Positions 36,317 to 44,504 of a stretch of DNA of 64,000 bases are shown here, in pieces. Position numbers and translations under genes: made by a program. The notes under the pieces are model-generated. The model saw only the letters and a list, made by a program, of their open reading frames with translations. It did no database searches and had not been told where the DNA came from. This DNA comes from Glo-17 sp964637835 (GTDB lineage Bacteria; Krumholzibacteriota; Krumholzibacteriia; LZORAL124-64-63), in assembly GCA_964637835.1 (NCBI GenBank), contig CAZWYF010000002.1:123710-187709 (forward strand). The letters run 5' to 3'. Positions within the stretch are counted from its first letter, which is position 1, and each line of letters opens with the position of its first letter.

Positions 36317-36431
36317 GAGGGCCTCCTGTCGGGCGGCGGTCGGGCGGCGGTCAGGACGCGGTCCGGTCCGGTCCGGGTTGCGGGACATCCTGGCACGCCT
36401 GAGCCGCGGGCTGGTGGCGGGATCATGCTCC

Positions 36432-36460
36432 AAGATACGGAATCTCGAATTCGGAGGCAA
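36432..36460 (-). promoter_or_regulatory. Promoter of the subtilase gene
   Basis: On the - strand: TTGCCT, 17 bp, TATCTT, about 120 bp upstream of the start. Confidence 0.65.
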
Positions 36461-36517
36461 TCGCTCCCCGGGGGCCGCAGCCGGGCTCTCCGGCCGCGGC
36501 GCCCGCCGCCTGCGAGC

Positions 36518-36546
36518 TTGAGCGGGATCCCCCGCGGGGCTATCTT
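36518..36546 (+). promoter_or_regulatory. Promoter of the glcDE-glcF operon
   Basis: TTGAGC, 17 bp, TATCTT, ending 55 bp before the start codon. It is divergent from the subtilase promoter and shares its -10 sequence. Confidence 0.68.
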
Positions 36547-36601
36547 CGCCACCTGATTCCCGGACCCCACCCCCGGACCGCACCCCCGGAGCGACCTGCC
36601 C

Positions 36602-39034
36602 ATGCCTCCTGACCGGCCCGACCGTGACCGCGAGCTCGTGCGCGACCTGCGCCGCGCGGCCGGCCGCGAGGCGGTCCTCGACGACCTCGCCACCTGCACC
36701 GTCTACGCGCGCGACGCCTCCCTGCTGCGTGGTGGCCGGCCGGCGTGCGTGGTGCTGCCGGGGACCCCGGAGGCCCTGCGTCGGGCGGTGGCGGTCTGCG
36801 CCCGGCACGCGCGGCCGTTCGTGGTGCGCGGCGGCGGCACCGGACTCTCCGGCGGGGCGGTGCCGGACCCGGGCTCGGTGGTGATCGGCACCAGCCGGCT
36901 GACCCGCCTCGGGCCGGTGGATCCCGAGCGACGCCGCATCCATGCCGAGCCGGGCGTGCTCAACGCGGTGGTGGACCGCGCGGCCGCGGCGGCAGATCTG
37001 CGCTTCGCCCCCGACCCCAGCAGCCAGGCCGCGGCCACCATCGGGGGCAACATCGCCGAGAACGCCGGCGGCCCTCGCTGCCTGAAGGTGGGGGTCACCG
37101 CCCAGCACGTGCGCCGCCTGGACTGGGTGGACGCCGAGGGGCGGGCCTGGATCACCGGCCGCGGCGGCGTGCTCGACCGCGGCGTGGGCCTGCGCGGCCT
37201 GCTCTGCGGTGCCGAGGGGACCCTGGGCGTGGTCACCGGCGCGGACCTCGAACTCATCGCCGCGCCGGAGGCCACCCGGACGCTGCTCGCGTCCTTTTCC
37301 CGGCTGGACCAGGCCACCACGGCGGTGGTCCAGCTGGTGCGCGCCGGCGTCATGCCGGAGGCCTGCGAGATCATCGACCGGGTCATGCTCGAGGCCGTGG
37401 AAGCGGCGTTCCACTGCGGCTTCCCGGCCGCGGCCGACGCGGTGATGATCGTCGAGGTGGCGGGCGCCGGGGGCGCGGCGGCCGAGGATGCGCAGCGGGC
37501 CGCCACGGTGCTCGAGGCCGCCGGCGCGACCGCGGTCTCCCTGGCGGCCGACGCGTCCGCGCGGGAGCGCCTCTGGGCTGGCCGCAAGCAGGCCTTCGGC
37601 GCCGTGGGCCGGCTCGCGCCAGCGTACGTGTCGGTGGACGTGGTCGTGCCGCTGGCGCAGCTGACCACCCTGGTGCGCGACGTGCAGGCCATCACCGCCG
37701 AGCACGGCGTCCGGGCCGCCACCGCCTTCCACGCCGGCGACGGCAACCTCCATCCGGGCATCCCCTACGACCCCGCCGACCCGGACGCCGCCGCCCGCGC
37801 CCACCGCGCCGCCGCGGCCATCGCCCGGCGCGCCCAGGCCCTGGGTGGCAGCTGCACCGGCGAACACGGCGTGGGCCTGGAGAAGCGCGACCTGGCCGGC
37901 GAGCAGCTCGATCCCGTGGCCCTGCGCCTCATGCGCGGCCTGAAGCATCTCTGCGACCCCGCCGGCCTCTGCAATCCGGGCAAGGCGCTGCCGCGGCCGG
38001 AGGCGCCGGGGCGGGCGCCCCGGCCCGTGCCCACCGACGTGGCCTGCGACCCGCAGAGCCTGACGGTGACCGCGCCGGCGGACACCCCGCTGGCCCGGCT
38101 GCAGGCGATGGCCATGGCGGCAGGGCTCTGGATCCCCGTGGGCGGCGCCACGCCCGGACGCGCCGACGGGCCAGGCCTCGCCGGTGGCGTGACGGTGGGC
38201 GAGATGGTGGCCGCCGGCGCACCGGTGCCGCCGCTGCTCGGGACCATGCGCGCCGCCGACGCGGTGCTCGAGCTGTGGGCGCGCACGGGCGACGGCGAGG
38301 TGCTCCATGCGGGAGCGCCGGTGCTCAAGAACGTGGTGGGGTACGACCTGGTCCGCCTGCTGGCCGGCAGCGGCGACATGCTGGCGCGGCCCCTGGCGGT
38401 GACCCTGCAGCTGAAACCGGTGCCGCCCGCCGTGGTCTGCTGGAGCTGGCCGGACGTGCCCCGGGCCCTGACCGGCGAGGGTCGGCAGGACCTCCTGCGG
38501 GTGCTGCGCCGGCATCCCCGGCCAGCGCTGGCGGTGCGCGAGCGGAGCGAGTCGGGACCGTCGCTCTGGGTGCTCGCGTCCGGCCGCGATCGCGACTGGG
38601 ATCTGGGACGCCTGCAGCTGGACCTGGACGCCTGGAGCGAGGACCACGGCCTGCCGCAACCGCGGGCCGCCCGCCATCCCGGCACCGCCCTGGCCGAGCG
38701 CACCCTCCTGGCCGGCCTGCCGGCCTGGGCGCTCGGGGCGCCGGACTGGACGCTCCTGTCGCCCCGCGAGGGACGACCGGACTGGCCGCGGCCCCGCTGC
38801 CTGGTCTGGATCAACCGGCCGGAGATGCTCTGGGTCCCCGAGGCCCTCGAGGAGGAGCCCGTGGGCTGGCTGGCCGACACCGTCTACCGCGGCGCCCGGC
38901 TCACCCTGCCCCCGGCGCCGCCGGCGGGGGTGCCCCTGCACGTGCTGGCCGGCATCAAGCGCCTGTTCGATCCCGAGGGCGCGCTGGGCTGTCCGGACTG
39001 GCTGGCGGACGTGCTGCTGGAGGCGCCGGCATGA
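36602..39034 (+). CDS. glcD: Glycolate oxidase-like flavoprotein, GlcD-GlcE fusion
   Basis: An 810-aa fusion of two FAD/VAO-type subunits. Residues 1-460 match GlcD: RPFVVRGGGTGLSGGAVPDPG, DPSSQAAATIGGNIAENAGG and the C-terminal HAGDGNLHPGI with GEHGVGLEKRD. Residues about 475-810 match GlcE: VGGATPGRADGPG, then HAGAPVLKNVVGYDLVRLLAGS. In E. coli GlcD, GlcE and GlcF are separate subunits of a membrane-linked glycolate dehydrogenase; a D-lactate or other 2-hydroxyacid is also possible. glcF follows with an ATGA overlap, completing the set. Confidence 0.88.
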   Translation: MPPDRPDRDRELVRDLRRAAGREAVLDDLATCTVYARDASLLRGGRPACVVLPGTPEALRRAVAVCARHARPFVVRGGGTGLSGGAVPDPGSVVIGTSRLTRLGPVDPERRRIHAEPGVLNAVVDRAAAAADLRFAPDPSSQAAATIGGNIAENAGGPRCLKVGVTAQHVRRLDWVDAEGRAWITGRGGVLDRGVGLRGLLCGAEGTLGVVTGADLELIAAPEATRTLLASFSRLDQATTAVVQLVRAGVMPEACEIIDRVMLEAVEAAFHCGFPAAADAVMIVEVAGAGGAAAEDAQRAATVLEAAGATAVSLAADASARERLWAGRKQAFGAVGRLAPAYVSVDVVVPLAQLTTLVRDVQAITAEHGVRAATAFHAGDGNLHPGIPYDPADPDAAARAHRAAAAIARRAQALGGSCTGEHGVGLEKRDLAGEQLDPVALRLMRGLKHLCDPAGLCNPGKALPRPEAPGRAPRPVPTDVACDPQSLTVTAPADTPLARLQAMAMAAGLWIPVGGATPGRADGPGLAGGVTVGEMVAAGAPVPPLLGTMRAADAVLELWARTGDGEVLHAGAPVLKNVVGYDLVRLLAGSGDMLARPLAVTLQLKPVPPAVVCWSWPDVPRALTGEGRQDLLRVLRRHPRPALAVRERSESGPSLWVLASGRDRDWDLGRLQLDLDAWSEDHGLPQPRAARHPGTALAERTLLAGLPAWALGAPDWTLLSPREGRPDWPRPRCLVWINRPEMLWVPEALEEEPVGWLADTVYRGARLTLPPAPPAGVPLHVLAGIKRLFDPEGALGCPDWLADVLLEAPA

Positions 39035-40466
39035 GCGAGAGGCCGGCACCGGTGTCCCTGGAGAGCCTGCTGCGCCGCTGCGTGGAGTGCGGCCTCTGCC
39101 TGCCGCACTGCGCCACCTACCTGGCCACGGGCAACGAGGCCCAGTCGCCCCGGGGCCGGCTCCTGCTCCTCGGAGCGGTGGCCGCCGGCGAGTTGCCGGC
39201 CGACCATCCCGACGTGGTCGCGGCCTGCGATCGTTGCCTGGGATGCCTGGCCTGCACCACGGTCTGCCCCAGCGGCATCGAGGCCGAGCTCATCGCCCGC
39301 GTCCAGGCCGCGGGCCGGCCGGCCCAGCGCCGGGCCGGCCACGCCCGTCCGGCGCCGTCGATCCTGCTGGAACGCGCGGCCCTGCTGCGGGTCCTGCGGC
39401 TGCTGGCCACCGCGGCCCGGGCGGCCCTGCGCCACGGGCTCGGCCGGCGCTGGCGCCGCCGCCTGGCCCAGGCGCCGCCACCATTGCCGGTCCTCGCGCG
39501 TCTGCTCGGCGCCCTGCCCGGCGACCCGGGCGACGACCGCCGGCTCGTGCGCTTGCTCGACGGGATCGTGGTGCCGCGCGGCGGCGCCGCCACGCCCACC
39601 GGNNNNNNNNNNNNNNNNNNNNNNNNNNNNNNNNNNNNNNNNNNNNNNNNNNNNNNNNNNNNNNNNNNNNNNNNNNNNNNNNNNNNNNNNNNNNNNNNNN
39701 NNCCGCCTCCGCCGCCGCCTCCGCCACCGTGCTGGCGGTGGCCTGGTTCCGGGGCTGCGCCGACGCCGCCCTGCTGCCCCGGACGGCCGATCGACTGCGC
39801 CGCCTGCTCACCGGGCTCGGCTGCCGCCTCATCGATCCGGCTGGCCAGGACTGCTGCGGCGCCCAGGCCGCGCACGACCATCGCTCGCGGCGGGCGGCCA
39901 GCCTGCAGGCCCGCAACCTGGCGGCCCTCGCGCCGGATCCCCCGCCGGCGGACGACCCGCTGGTGGACCACGTGGTGGTGGCCGCCGCCGGCTGTGGCCA
40001 CCACCTGCGATCCTACCCGTCCCGCCTGGCCGACCGGGTGATCGACGCCACGGTGCTGCTCGCGCGCCTGGTGGACCGGCCACTCGGCCCGGTGCCCCTG
40101 CGGGTGGCGCTGCACGATCCCTGCCATGCCCGTCACGGTCAGGGCATCGTGACGGAGCCGCGGGAGCTCCTGCGCCGCATCCCGCAGCTGGAACTGATCG
40201 AGCCGGAGGAGGCGGAGGTCTGCTGCGGCGCCGCCGGGACCTACGCCCTGCGGCATGGCGAGCTGAGCACGGCCATGGGCCGTCGCAAGGCCGGCGTCCT
40301 GGGGGCCACCGGCTGCGACCTGGTGGTCACCACCAACGTCGGCTGCCTCGGGCAACTCGCCCACGCCCTCGCCCAGCGCGAGCGGCCGGTGCCGGTCCTG
40401 CCCCTCAGCGATCTGGTCTGGTATGCCTGGCGCCGCCGTGGCGCCGGAAAGGAGCCCCTCCGATGA
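39031..40466 (+). CDS. glcF: Glycolate oxidase iron-sulfur subunit, interrupted by an assembly gap
   Basis: The N-terminal half has two [4Fe-4S] motifs, CVECGLCLPHC near residue 11 and CDRCLGCLACTTVCP near 66. After the gap come two CCG domains (CCGAQAAHDH and CCGAAGTYAL) of the GlcF/heterodisulfide-reductase type. It shuttles electrons from the GlcD/E flavins towards quinone. The two halves lie in different frames because the 100 N are not the real length; this is a gap artefact, not a true frameshift. The start overlaps the glcDE stop by 4 bp and the stop overlaps the next ATG. Confidence 0.85.
39603..39702. other. Assembly gap (100 N) within glcF
   Basis: The right flank is a (CCGCCT)-like hexamer run, a likely cause of the break. 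Left and right flanks do not match each other over any length, so some sequence is truly missing here. Confidence 0.9.
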
Positions 40467-41797
40467 TCGATCGTCCCCGCTTCCGGGTGCTCGCCTCGAT
40501 CCTGGCGGTCCTGGCCGGGACCGGCATCGCCAGCGCCGTCGGCCGCCCGGACACCCCCGGTACCGCCAGCGCCACCGACGCCGCCCGGCGACTGGCCGTC
40601 TTCCAGGCGGCCGGTCCCGGCGATCCCGAACCGTCGCTGCTGGCGGCCATCGACGCGGCCGTGCGACGATCCGTGGTCCTGGGCCTGCCCGCCGAGGGCT
40701 GGACCACGCTGATGGCGGGCCCGGCCGCGCCGGGCTGCACCGGCCGTTGCGCCGTGGCCCGGGCCGCCGAGTACGGCGCCCGGCTCGGCCTGGCCGTCCG
40801 CGTCGCCTGGCAGGGGGAGGAGAACCTGCTGCGCCTGCGGGTCTACGCCGCACCGGAGGGCGTGGTGCTGGCCGAGCGCGCGGCGGCCGCCCGCGAGCCG
40901 CAGGTGCTGGTGGACCTGGCCGGGATCGTGGCGGACGACCTCGCCCGGGCGCTGACCGGCGAGGCGCCCGCCCGTGTCACCGAGCCGCGGCGCGACCCGG
41001 ACGCCGACCGCGTGGCGGCCGCAGAAGCGCTCACGGCCCTGCGTGCCCTGGCGGGCCGCAACACGGTGGGCATGCAACTGCACCTGGTGGAGCCGGGCCG
41101 CCCGTTCCACGAGCCGCCGCCCGATCAGGCCTACATCCAGGCCCGGCCGCTGCCGGAACCCGCCATGCCGTACCTGCTGGCGACCACGGAGGTGACGCGG
41201 GCGCAGTGGGAGGTCGTCATGGCCGAGCGCGCCCCCGGTCCGCCAGCGGCCGCGGACACGCCCGTGGTGGGTGTCAACTGGATGGACGCCGTCCGCTTCT
41301 GCAATGCCCTGAGCCGGTGCGAGGGCCTGGAGCCCGCCTACGACATCGGTCGCGGGACGGCCACCTGGCGGGCCGACGCCGACGGCTACCGCCTGCCCAC
41401 CGACGCGGAGTGGGAGTATGCCTGCCGGGCGGGCTCGCTGACCATGTTCACGACCGGTGGCCGCTCCGACGACCTCGCCCGCACCGCCTGGTACGCCCGC
41501 AACTCGGACGGCCGGCCGCGGGAGGTGGGCGGCAAGCAGGCCAACGCCTGGGGCTTCTTCGACATGCACGGGAACGTCTGGGAGTGGATCTGGGATGCCT
41601 ACGCCACCCTGCCGGATCTCAGCCCGGACAACGTGGAGTCGCCGGGCCTGGGGCCCGACCGCACCATCCGCGGCGGCAGCTGGTATACCGGCCCCATCGC
41701 CTGCCGGACCACGAACTTCTGCCGCATCGATCCGGTGTTCCGCAGCCAGGACCTGGGCCTGCGAGTGGCCCGCACGCCGCGAGCCGACCCCCGCTGA
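40463..41797 (+). CDS. Secreted SUMF1/formylglycine-generating-enzyme-domain protein
   Basis: A 444-aa protein. A signal peptide (ILAVLAGTGIASA) is followed by an unassigned alpha/beta region (about 40-215) with a CTGRC pair, then a C-terminal SUMF1 domain (about 230-440): TTEVTRAQWEVVM, VVGVNWMDAVRFCNAL, YRLPTDAEWEYACRAG, WGFFDMHGNVWEWIWD, IRGGSWYTG, LGLRVAR. The canonical formylglycine-generating cysteine pair is not evident, so it is likely a structural or binding relative rather than an FGE. Overlaps the glcF stop by 4 bp. Confidence 0.85.
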   Translation: MIDRPRFRVLASILAVLAGTGIASAVGRPDTPGTASATDAARRLAVFQAAGPGDPEPSLLAAIDAAVRRSVVLGLPAEGWTTLMAGPAAPGCTGRCAVARAAEYGARLGLAVRVAWQGEENLLRLRVYAAPEGVVLAERAAAAREPQVLVDLAGIVADDLARALTGEAPARVTEPRRDPDADRVAAAEALTALRALAGRNTVGMQLHLVEPGRPFHEPPPDQAYIQARPLPEPAMPYLLATTEVTRAQWEVVMAERAPGPPAAADTPVVGVNWMDAVRFCNALSRCEGLEPAYDIGRGTATWRADADGYRLPTDAEWEYACRAGSLTMFTTGGRSDDLARTAWYARNSDGRPREVGGKQANAWGFFDMHGNVWEWIWDAYATLPDLSPDNVESPGLGPDRTIRGGSWYTGPIACRTTNFCRIDPVFRSQDLGLRVARTPRADPR

Positions 41798-41835
41798 GGG
41801 TGTCGCCCGCGGCGACCTCGCCGGCGCTCCCGCCG

Positions 41836-41960
41836 GCGATCCCGCCGGCGGGCACCTGCCAGCGATCCCGTCGGCGATCCCGTCGGCGGGCACCTGCCAG
41901 CGATCCCGTCGGCGATCCCGTCGGCGGGCACCTGCCAGCGATCCCGCCGGCGGGCATCTA
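41836..41960. repeat. 38-bp intergenic tandem repeat
   Basis: Two perfect copies (41862-41899 and 41900-41937) of a 38-bp unit, built from GGCGATCCCGTC sub-repeats and ending GGGCACCTGCCA, with partial copies on both sides. It fills most of the 258-bp gap between the SUMF1 gene and the SahR-like gene. Short open frames across it are periodic and not credible genes. Confidence 0.85.
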
Positions 41961-42020
41961 CCGCCGGGCACCTGCCGCCGGGCCGGCTGTCTCTTGCGGA
42001 CTGTTCCTCGGCGAAGATCC

Positions 42021-42047
42021 TTGACTGTTCGTTCATCATCCTTTAAT
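42021..42047 (+). promoter_or_regulatory. Promoter of the SahR-like gene
   Basis: TTGACT and TTTAAT (5 of 6 to TATAAT) are spaced by 15 bp; a weaker 17-bp alternative is TAATTC. The -10 is only 9 bp from the ATG and there is no Shine-Dalgarno, so the mRNA is probably leaderless. Confidence 0.5.
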
Positions 42048-42060
42048 TCGGATACATGAA
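42032..42060. promoter_or_regulatory. Imperfect palindrome over -10 and start codon (operator candidate)
   Basis: TTCATCATCC at 42032-42041 faces GGATACATGAA at 42050-42060; one inserted base and one change break perfect symmetry. TTCAT/ATGAA half-sites are typical of ArsR-family operators, and the site covers the -10 and start codon, suggesting autorepression. Confidence 0.5.
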
Positions 42061-43063
42061 TATAGATGCCGTCAGCCCCGCGCCGCTGCTCCAGGCGGTG
42101 AGCGACGAGACCCGCTTGCGGCTGCTGCGCGTCCTGCACCGCGAGGAGCTCAACGTGCAGGAGCTGGTGCGCGTGCTCGAGTTGCGGCAGCCGACGGTCT
42201 CGCGCCACCTGGCCGTCCTGCGGGAGGCGGGGTGGGTCCGGCAACGCCGCGAGGGGACCTGGAGCTGGTACCGCGCCACCGGCGCCGGGGAGTTCCCCGG
42301 TGATCCCGAGCTGCGGCGCGCCATCCTCGCGGCGGCCGACGCCATGGGCCCGGCCGCCACGGATGATGCTCGCCTGGCGGAGGCCGTCGCCGCGCGCGAG
42401 GCCCGCGGACAGGAGTTCTTCGCCGGGGTGGCCGACCACTGGGACCGCATCCGCGCCCAGTACGAGCATCCGGACCTGCACGCCGGCGTGCTCGCGGGCC
42501 TGGTCCCGCGCGGCCTGCGCGTGGCCGACGTGGGCACCGGCACCGGCGCCCTGCTCCCGCTGCTGGCCACGGCCGCCGACGAGGTGATCGCCTTCGACGC
42601 CAGCGCGGCCATGCTCCGCCGCGCGCGGCGGCTCTGCCGCGACGCCCAGCTGCACAACGTGCGTTGCGAGCGCGCCGACGTCACCGCCCTGCCGGTGGCC
42701 GACGGCGAGCTGGACGCCGTGACCTGCTCCATGGTCCTGCATCACGTGGCCCGGCCGGCGGTGGCCATCGCCGAGCTGGCGCGGGTGATCCGGCCTGGCG
42801 GCCAGGTGGTGCTCCTGGAGTTCACGCGCCACAACCTGACCTGGATGCGAGAGGAGCTGGCGCACCAGTGGCTGGGCTTCGACCGCGATCAGCTGGCCGG
42901 CTGGCTCGCCGCCGCGGGCCTGGCGCCGCGGCGCTGGCTGGTGCGGCGGCGCACCCGCACCGACCCCGACCTCGCGCCGGCGGCATCCGGCCGCGAGGGC
43001 TTCACCTGGCCGGACGTCATGCTGGTGGTGGCCGAACGCCCCGCCGCACCGGCCCCCGAGTGA
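42056..43063 (+). CDS. ArsR-family regulator fused to a SAM-dependent methyltransferase domain (SahR-like)
   Basis: A 335-aa fusion. Residues 5-80 are an ArsR winged helix (SDETRLRLLRVLHREELNVQ, RQPTVSRHLAVLREAGWV). Residues about 125-260 are a class I methyltransferase with motif I VADVGTGTGALLPL and post-I DASAAMLRRARR, then motif SMVLHHV. This architecture matches SahR, known in Proteobacteria to sense S-adenosylhomocysteine and control methionine-cycle genes; ahcY follows 67 bp downstream. No metal-binding Cys pair is visible in the ArsR helix. The start has no ribosome site, consistent with a leaderless message. Confidence 0.85.
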   Translation: MNIDAVSPAPLLQAVSDETRLRLLRVLHREELNVQELVRVLELRQPTVSRHLAVLREAGWVRQRREGTWSWYRATGAGEFPGDPELRRAILAAADAMGPAATDDARLAEAVAAREARGQEFFAGVADHWDRIRAQYEHPDLHAGVLAGLVPRGLRVADVGTGTGALLPLLATAADEVIAFDASAAMLRRARRLCRDAQLHNVRCERADVTALPVADGELDAVTCSMVLHHVARPAVAIAELARVIRPGGQVVLLEFTRHNLTWMREELAHQWLGFDRDQLAGWLAAAGLAPRRWLVRRRTRTDPDLAPAASGREGFTWPDVMLVVAERPAAPAPE

Positions 43064-43130
43064 CCGTGGCCGGCGGCCGCCGGCCTGCACCCGCGCCCGT
43101 ACCGGGCGCCGAACCGAAGGAGAGAGACGG

Positions 43131-44408
43131 ATGACCGATACCCACAGCACCGGCGACGGCTACAAGGTCCGCGATATCGGCCAGGCCTCGCGCGGGCGCA
43201 TGAAGATCGACTGGGCCGAGTCCCGTATGCCCGTGATGATGCAGCTGCGCGAGGAGCACAGCAAGCTGCAGAGCCTCAAGGGCATGCGCATCGCCGGCTG
43301 CCTGCACGTGACCAAGGAGACTGCCGTCCTGATCGAGACGCTGCGGGCCGCCGGCGCGGAGATCAGCTGGTCCGGCTGCAACCCGCTGTCGACCCAGGAC
43401 GACGTGGCCGCCGCCCTCGCCGACAACGGCATCAGCATCTACGCCTGGCACGGCATGAGCGTCGAGGAGTTCTACTGGTGCATCGACCGCACCCTGGACT
43501 TCGAACCCACCCTGACCCTCGACGACGGCGCGGACCTCATCTTCCGGGTCCACGACGCCCACACCAACCTCATCGACACCATCCTCGGCGGCACCGAGGA
43601 GACCACCACCGGCGTCAAGCGCCTGCGCGCCATGGCCGAGGCGGGCGCGCTGAAGTACCCGGTCATCGCGGTCAACGACGCCGAGACCAAGTGGGACTTC
43701 GACAACGTCTTCGGCACCGGTCAGAGCAGCATCGACGGCATCCTGCGCGCGACCAGCGTCCTGCTGGCCGGCAAGAACTTCGTGGTGGCCGGCTTCGGGC
43801 ACTGCGGCACCGGCTGCGCCATGCGCGCCGAGGGCATGGGCGCCAACGTGATCTGCACCGAGATCAAGCCCACCGCGGCGCTGAAGGCCACCCTGCACGG
43901 CTACCAGGTGATGAAGATGGAGGAGGCCGCCCGCGTGGGCGACGTGTTCATCACCGCCACCGGCTGCAAGGACGTGATCACCGGCAAGCACTTCGAGGTG
44001 ATGCGGGACGGCGCCATCGTCTGCAACACCGGCCACTACGATTGCGAGATCAACCTGCAGGACCTCGAGGCCATGGCCACCAGCAAGCGCGAGCTGCGTG
44101 ACAGTTGCGAGGAGTACACCCTGGAGGATGGGCGGCGCATCTACGTCCTGGCCCAGGGCCGCCTGGTGAACCTGGCGGCCGCCGAGGGGCATCCCAGCGA
44201 GGTCATGGACATGAGCTTCGCCAACCAGTTCCTCTCCATGGTGCGCATGGCTCGCGAGGGCAAGGACCTCACCGTGGCCGTGCACGACATCCCCGAGGAC
44301 CAGGATCAGGAGATCGCGAAGATCAAGCTGGCCACCGTCAACGCCACGCTGGACGAGCTGACCCCCGACCAGCTGGCCTACCTGAACGACTACGCCGCCG
44401 GCACGTAG
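43131..44408 (+). CDS. ahcY: Adenosylhomocysteinase
   Basis: Splits S-adenosylhomocysteine to adenosine and homocysteine, clearing the product of methylations. 425 aa. The N-terminal HVTKETAVLIETL, EETTTGVKRL, the catalytic K and D in YPVIAVNDAETK, and the NAD loop FVVAGFGHCGTGCAMRAEGMG are intact. The protein ends YLNDYAAGT without the Lys-Tyr tail of eukaryote-like forms, so it belongs to the shorter Thermotoga/archaeal-type group. AAGGAGAGAG precedes the ATG. Adenosine made here could be removed by the add product 3 kb away. Confidence 0.96.
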   Translation: MTDTHSTGDGYKVRDIGQASRGRMKIDWAESRMPVMMQLREEHSKLQSLKGMRIAGCLHVTKETAVLIETLRAAGAEISWSGCNPLSTQDDVAAALADNGISIYAWHGMSVEEFYWCIDRTLDFEPTLTLDDGADLIFRVHDAHTNLIDTILGGTEETTTGVKRLRAMAEAGALKYPVIAVNDAETKWDFDNVFGTGQSSIDGILRATSVLLAGKNFVVAGFGHCGTGCAMRAEGMGANVICTEIKPTAALKATLHGYQVMKMEEAARVGDVFITATGCKDVITGKHFEVMRDGAIVCNTGHYDCEINLQDLEAMATSKRELRDSCEEYTLEDGRRIYVLAQGRLVNLAAAEGHPSEVMDMSFANQFLSMVRMAREGKDLTVAVHDIPEDQDQEIAKIKLATVNATLDELTPDQLAYLNDYAAGT

Positions 44409-44436
44409 CCCGGCCCGCGGTCGCTACCAGGGCGCA

Positions 44437-44474
44437 AGAAGACGCCGCCCCCGTCAGCGGGGGCGGCGTCTTCT
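44437..44474. terminator. Strong bidirectional terminator after ahcY
   Basis: A perfect 17-bp stem from AGAAGACGCCGCCCCCG with a TCAG loop, between the convergent ahcY (stop 44408) and outer-membrane gene (stop 44505). The strongest hairpin in the window. Confidence 0.8.
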
Positions 44475-44504
44475 GACCGCCAGCGGCGGCACGCGGAACC
44501 GGGC

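Noticed and set aside
34211..39049. One 1612-aa open frame on the - strand
   Set aside because: Only the part up to 36316 is real (subtilase). The rest is antisense to the well-supported glcDE fusion.
39031..40466. glcF as a frameshifted pseudogene
   Set aside because: The frame change coincides with 100 N of arbitrary length; both halves are fully conserved.
41836..41960. CRISPR array
   Set aside because: Repeat units abut directly without unique spacers, and no cas genes are present.
41799..42059. Small genes across the repeat region before the SahR-like gene
   Set aside because: Frames are open on both strands only because of the periodic repeat; no ribosome sites or recognisable protein.
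43064..43130. SAH riboswitch upstream of ahcY
   Set aside because: The 67-bp spacer is GC-rich with an 18-bp palindrome, but I cannot find the conserved SAH-riboswitch core; the SahR-like regulator is a better explanation for control.
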